Origin: Christensenellaceae bacterium
Lineage (GTDB): Bacteria; Bacillota; Clostridia; Christensenellales; Borkfalkiaceae
Direction: 5' to 3'
Assembly (NCBI GenBank): GCA_016295005.1
Contig: JAEDMA010000072.1
Span: forward strand, 1-6,886
Length of the DNA: 6,886 nucleotides
Under the pieces are notes generated by a model. It did not search any database. It was not told the origin of the DNA and saw nothing but the letters and a program-made list of their open reading frames with translations. Both the position numbers and the translations under genes were made by a program. The stretch's first letter is position 1. Each line of letters starts with the position of its first letter. Positions 6,401 through 6,886 of the stretch are shown here, in pieces.

Positions 6401-6886
6401 ATATTTCTTTAGCGGTTGTACTTCTCTCGAAGAATTCGTCGTTCCCGAAACCGTAACGGTTCTCGGTTCTGCTACTATAAAGAATGGTTATTCAAACGAT
6501 AGCGCTTACGTGTTCGAGAAATGCGCTAATCTGAAATCCGTTACTTTGCCAAAGAACTTAACGGTTATTCCTGGCGGCACGTTTAAGGGGTGTTCGTCAC
6601 TTACTGCGCTTGAATTACCTGAAAAATTAAAAGCCATAGGTATAAGCGCGTTCGAAAACTGTGAAAAAATCAATCACCTCGTAATAGGTAAAGGCGTAAT
6701 GCTCGGTAACGGAACCTCGCCGACAAGCAACAACGCGGTGTTCAAGAATTGTTCTTCTCTTTCCGACCTTAAATTCGAAGGAACTTTGGTTTACGTCGGC
6801 AGAGAAATGTTCTACGGCTGTACTTCTCTTAAATCCTTTACGGTAAAAGGGTATACGGGAATCGGTCAGAAAGCATTTTCGGGTTC
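387..6886 (+). CDS. giant BspA-like leucine-rich-repeat surface lipoprotein (3' partial)
   Basis: This is a predicted lipid-anchored extracellular protein of more than 2,166 residues, open at the right edge of the window. The ATG at 387 is supported by a strong ribosome binding site and by a lipoprotein signal peptide with Cys23. In order come a beta-rich N-terminal domain (about 33-110), two Flg_new/InlB B-type repeats (114-255), five FN3-like modules (259-662), two more Flg_new repeats (663-818) and a long LRR_5/BspA-type array (821 to the end). The array repeats about every 23 residues on the pattern AFxxCxxLxxVxIPxxVTxIG. BspA-family LRR proteins are known for binding extracellular matrix and other surfaces; adhesion or ligand capture is therefore inferred here, with no specific ligand indicated. 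No catalytic motif is visible. Only the N-terminal lipid anchor can be seen; any C-terminal anchor or extra domain is off the window. I saw no internal stop or frameshift. Confidence 0.95.
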   Translation, partial: MKKKIMLAFLIVLAAVSTTLGACVTNKADKKDVYGSYYVETAKGENRMTLSEDGFVFKLDSYSESGLFTYDGSKIFLDVKGETSKVECVVENNVMSFTYKGTRYVLYKEVENTVSYSVDGNVTAVKSMNGKKVTKPADPVKDGHAFIGWYLNSDYKTPYRFDTVLTGDITLYARFIEVSETNKEFKATLIDGEGNVAYVYNTVAGKLYDLPELEAEGKTFLGWWVSDYQNAAKLTYKYSDETLTSDTNLYAVYSEQDDLAVSVKESGITWVSAGINKSYSVVIKGPDGGATTPVNVGSTSYKYDFTKVAAGDYVIEVTVDGKTSQAYYKNKALARVCSFEVTDFVLSFAPVENAQEYYITVVCGDESHEHDLVANGTSTYYNFKNCVMREDGIKFYVTATAGGYASSVSDAFVLVRNLEAVSGLTVNAESDVVTWDAVQNATNYAVEVTVNNKTEKFDVGAVTEFSLKNYGAGDITVKVTATAKGYNNSQSAQTIYNKKHISAPADIKVIDNTITFKSVAGATSYIVKIGNVEKTIAATAGEIVTFNFTDDCFANGNGVYYVSVKAVAGDNVSAYTEETTVIVGDETVTSASVVYENGLVKWSPIVNAKGYKVKVNGVTVATLDDGSYSSEAVFATAGENTVEVVYISANNEEKTLASTKVTVYSVSFDAQGGNPVATVYKATGDKLELTDSQYRGYTFKGWYNAPKGTAGTKYVNGTFNDAEDVTLYAVWEANEYSVKLDYCGVGTDNDGAPRTATVTFGEKYSIPMTIENPDETKRFAGWYSQPEGQGERYTNEKGESLGIWDNAEEGRTLYAGWLSAFTFNEIDNGKSYSVSKGVVGYLFTIINVPETYNNKPVTTVEGSAFQGCYDLTEVNIPDTIKLIESSAFNTCSSLMNVNIIATDNVDKGNYKSIDGVLINYSEFNGVELKYFPMGRTGEYVIPDVVTTIPKVFNNTKITKITIPASVTAINSMAFYYCRLLTSVVFESAPEGVEEKALVISADAFKYCASLTSITLPSRITKFNKSIFSMCSSLKSVNIKGTGGEYVSKDGVLCNSDGTEIIYCPIARTGQYTIPSGVTTIGNNAFEGTKITSLVIPAYVTKIGDDAFSKCTELKSIEFKGKKSDGRLDIGSRAFYNCTALKSVTLPENLYTLEKYAFGATSNLTEVTVNSGDVKFENTAFGTAATSPVYYVEKLNIGADLCVIDINGVFGGTVLSKVTVNGNNANYSVVDDVIFNKEITKIVYYPTNKTGDYVIPESVVEIGANVFENKLISKITIGKNITFIGNFAFAGCENLTAIIFIDGEAKLTIGNSAFQNTAITGLTLPSRTTEIGENAFADCVKLESVSFSEKITEIKKETFAGCEKLKTVTLPANLTAIGENAFAYCTSIESIVIPAKVTKLGEATDGSITAFAMATSLKTITVDENNAKYASKDGVLYGKDEKGVLVTILYCPIVNTPAEGKFVVSETVTRIETGAFAYNRGIEKIEFDNPAEDFAFGNKVFASCEGLKEISLPKGMTVIGESMFEGCTTLEKVFIPNTVVSIQKAAFRMCSSLKTVEFEQGGTNDLIVEDGTSKGTPPSMYGAFSGTSSLKEIIFPERTTRIGDYAFALTDHNGNPADSVRQSGLMTINLPSTLKEIGDNVFYYCYSLTTVNFAENGQLETIGMRSFYYAKDIKYLTIPSTVKTIEGEAFSYATALKEVYFEAGSQLTKISAGMFSSCSSFEKIKIPASVTVIDTSAFSTCKNLSSVEFEEGIKLTSIGKNAFSKTALKTVKLPKNSDGATTLGEKLFDSCEKLTSVTIPGNSTNIIKALNGCASLKEIVIDGTSTTVKVENSVLSSLDGKSIYYVLPTEGVSEFVIPDGVEAIGDYAFDGKKNIGKVVIPASVKTIGQYAFRNCSNLKSIEFKGTGILNTIGKYAFQNCASLESIDLPDSVTSLGDYVFSDCTSLVSANFGSKIKTLGTYLFKNCSSLESFVFPANITKTPNYMFQNCTSLKNVEFKGKVTSIGKYFFSGCTSLEEFVVPETVTVLGSATIKNGYSNDSAYVFEKCANLKSVTLPKNLTVIPGGTFKGCSSLTALELPEKLKAIGISAFENCEKINHLVIGKGVMLGNGTSPTSNNAVFKNCSSLSDLKFEGTLVYVGREMFYGCTSLKSFTVKGYTGIGQKAFSG
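483..716 (+). other. small beta-rich N-terminal domain of unknown family
   Basis: Residues 33-110 alternate hydrophobic and polar residues with Gly turns: GSYYVET, RMTLSEDGFVFKL, SGLFTYDGSKIFLDV, VMSFTYKGTRYVLYKEV. This suggests a small beta barrel or sandwich resembling the lipocalin-like or META-like modules often found just after lipoprotein signals. I cannot assign a named family, and no ligand-binding residue is evident. Confidence 0.5.
726..1151 (+). other. Flg_new (Listeria-Bacteroides) repeats 1 and 2
   Basis: Repeat 1 (residues 114-175) has the family pattern with DPVKDGHAFIGWY, Gly148-Trp149-Tyr150, and ends in ITLYARF. Repeat 2 (184-255) has KTFLGWWV with Gly222-Trp223-Trp224 and ends in TNLYAVY. 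These are the GW-and-LYAxW signatures of the InlB B-repeat/Flg_new family, small beta-grasp-like modules that serve as spacers in cell-surface proteins. Both copies depart from the consensus final Trp, with Phe or Tyr in its place. Confidence 0.85.
1161..2372 (+). other. five tandem FN3-like beta-sandwich modules
   Basis: Five segments of about 77-87 residues (259-335, 336-417, 418-499, 500-586, 587-662) share an FN3-like pattern: a core Trp or aromatic followed by xxVxNAxxYxVxV and then a closing VxVTAxAxGY type strand. The clearest are segment 3 (VVTWDAVQNATNYAVEV, Trp435 and Tyr444) and segment 5 (LVKWSPIVNAKGYKVKV, Trp602 and Tyr611). Segment 2 has Phe in place of the Trp. Segment 4 has ITFKSVAGATSYIVKI with Tyr525. 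Segment 1 is the most divergent, with Trp270. They probably form a rigid stalk. Boundaries are approximate, and a related Ig-like fold is possible. Confidence 0.7.
2373..2840 (+). other. Flg_new (Listeria-Bacteroides) repeats 3 and 4
   Basis: Repeat 3 (residues 663-733) is the most canonical copy: VSFDAQGGNPV, GYTFKGWYNAP with Gly701-Trp702-Tyr703, then VTLYAVWEA. Repeat 4 (735-818) is longer, with YSVKLDYCGVG, KRFAGWYSQPEG at Gly781-Trp782, and RTLYAGWL closing at Trp817. This second pair sits directly before the LRR array, a common arrangement in surface proteins of anaerobic Firmicutes. Confidence 0.9.
3114..3233 (+). repeat. DGVL...YxIP island 1 in the LRR array
   Basis: Residues 910-949 break the regular LRR period with YKSIDGVLINYS, then LKYFPMGRTGEYVIP, before the array resumes. 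This is the motif often seen in BspA-type proteins where a beta hairpin is inserted between LRR units. Confidence 0.75.
3519..3629 (+). repeat. DGVL...YxIP island 2 in the LRR array
   Basis: Residues 1045-1081 read YVSKDGVLCNSDGTEIIYCP, followed by an ARTGQYTIP segment. It is the cleanest copy of the inserted module and joins directly to a normal AFEGT unit. Confidence 0.8.
4062..4172 (+). repeat. DGVL...YxIP island 3 in the LRR array
   Basis: Residues 1226-1262 contain YSVVDDVIFNKEITKIVYYP and then NKTGDYVIPESVVEIG. The DGVL core has changed to DDVI, but the length and the TGxYxIP half are kept. Confidence 0.75.
4668..4799 (+). repeat. DGVL-type island 4 in the LRR array, divergent
   Basis: Residues 1428-1471 contain YASKDGVLYGKDEKG, then TILYCPIVNTP and GKFVVSETVTRIE. 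The first half is canonical. In the second half TGxYxIP is replaced by EGKFVVS, and the island is about seven residues longer than copies 2 and 3. Confidence 0.7.
5871..5978 (+). repeat. DGVL-type island 5 in the LRR array, divergent
   Basis: Residues 1829-1864 contain VENSVLSSLDGKSIYYVLP and then SEFVIPDGVEAIG. The starting Tyr and the DGVL core are altered (NSVL), but the LDGKxIYYxxP and FVIP elements show the same module. Confidence 0.65.

Larger units (their letters stand above)
2847..6886 (+). repeat. BspA/LRR_5-type leucine-rich-repeat array, about 46 units visible
   Basis: From residue 821 the protein begins with a capping segment. From Ala864-Phe865 it then repeats an approximately 23-residue unit of the form AFxxCxxLxxVxIPxxVTxIG up to the window edge. 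I count about 46 units by eye, the last cut short. The AF and IP positions and the terminal IG are strongly kept. The Cys is present in about 30 units and is replaced in the others by residues such as Thr, Ala or Asn. The units predict a long curved solenoid with a beta face suited to protein or glycan binding. Unit length varies where loops are inserted, for example KKSDGR near residue 1127. The array continues beyond the window, so its true size is unknown. Confidence 0.93.

Noticed and set aside
2847..6886. Regular periodicity of about 70 bp suggesting a CRISPR array or DNA satellite
   Set aside because: The period is about 23 codons of an LRR protein and is conserved at protein level, while the DNA of the units diverges; there are no identical repeats with unique spacers.

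Overview
The window is almost entirely one very large, incomplete gene on the + strand, preceded by an AT-rich intergenic leader. The reading frame opens at position 387. It runs without a stop to the last base, giving 2,166 complete codons plus two bases, so the C-terminus lies beyond the right edge. Every long reverse-strand reading frame is a shadow of this gene.

The organism is bacterial: there is an AGGAGG ribosome binding site, a lipoprotein signal peptide and a sigma-70/sigma-A-like promoter. The domain set (BspA/LRR_5 leucine-rich repeats, Listeria-Bacteroides Flg_new repeats, FN3-like modules) and the contrast between an about 21% G+C leader and a moderately GC coding region suggest a low-GC anaerobic gut-type Firmicute (Clostridia). 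This placement is inference from style, not from a marker gene.

Layout. Positions 1-386 carry no convincing gene. They hold an AT-rich imperfect palindrome (25-58), a good promoter candidate (TTGACT, 17-bp spacer, TATTAT at 121-149), an 8-bp perfect hairpin (337-368) just before the ribosome binding site, and the Shine-Dalgarno (375-381). From 387 the protein reads: lipoprotein signal peptide with Cys23; a small beta-rich N-terminal domain (about residues 33-110); two Flg_new-type repeats (114-255); five FN3-like beta modules (259-662); two more Flg_new repeats (663-818); then a leucine-rich-repeat array of the BspA type with about 46 units in view (821 onward), interrupted by five related DGVL...YxIP islands.

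Taken together the gene encodes a giant lipid-anchored extracellular protein. The N-terminal modules probably act as a stalk holding a long LRR solenoid away from the membrane, for binding host, dietary or microbial ligands. No enzyme, toxin, defence or mobile-element gene is visible. I did not find evidence of a new multi-gene system. The points that merit attention are the size and modular order of the protein, the structured leader, and the spacing of the islands.
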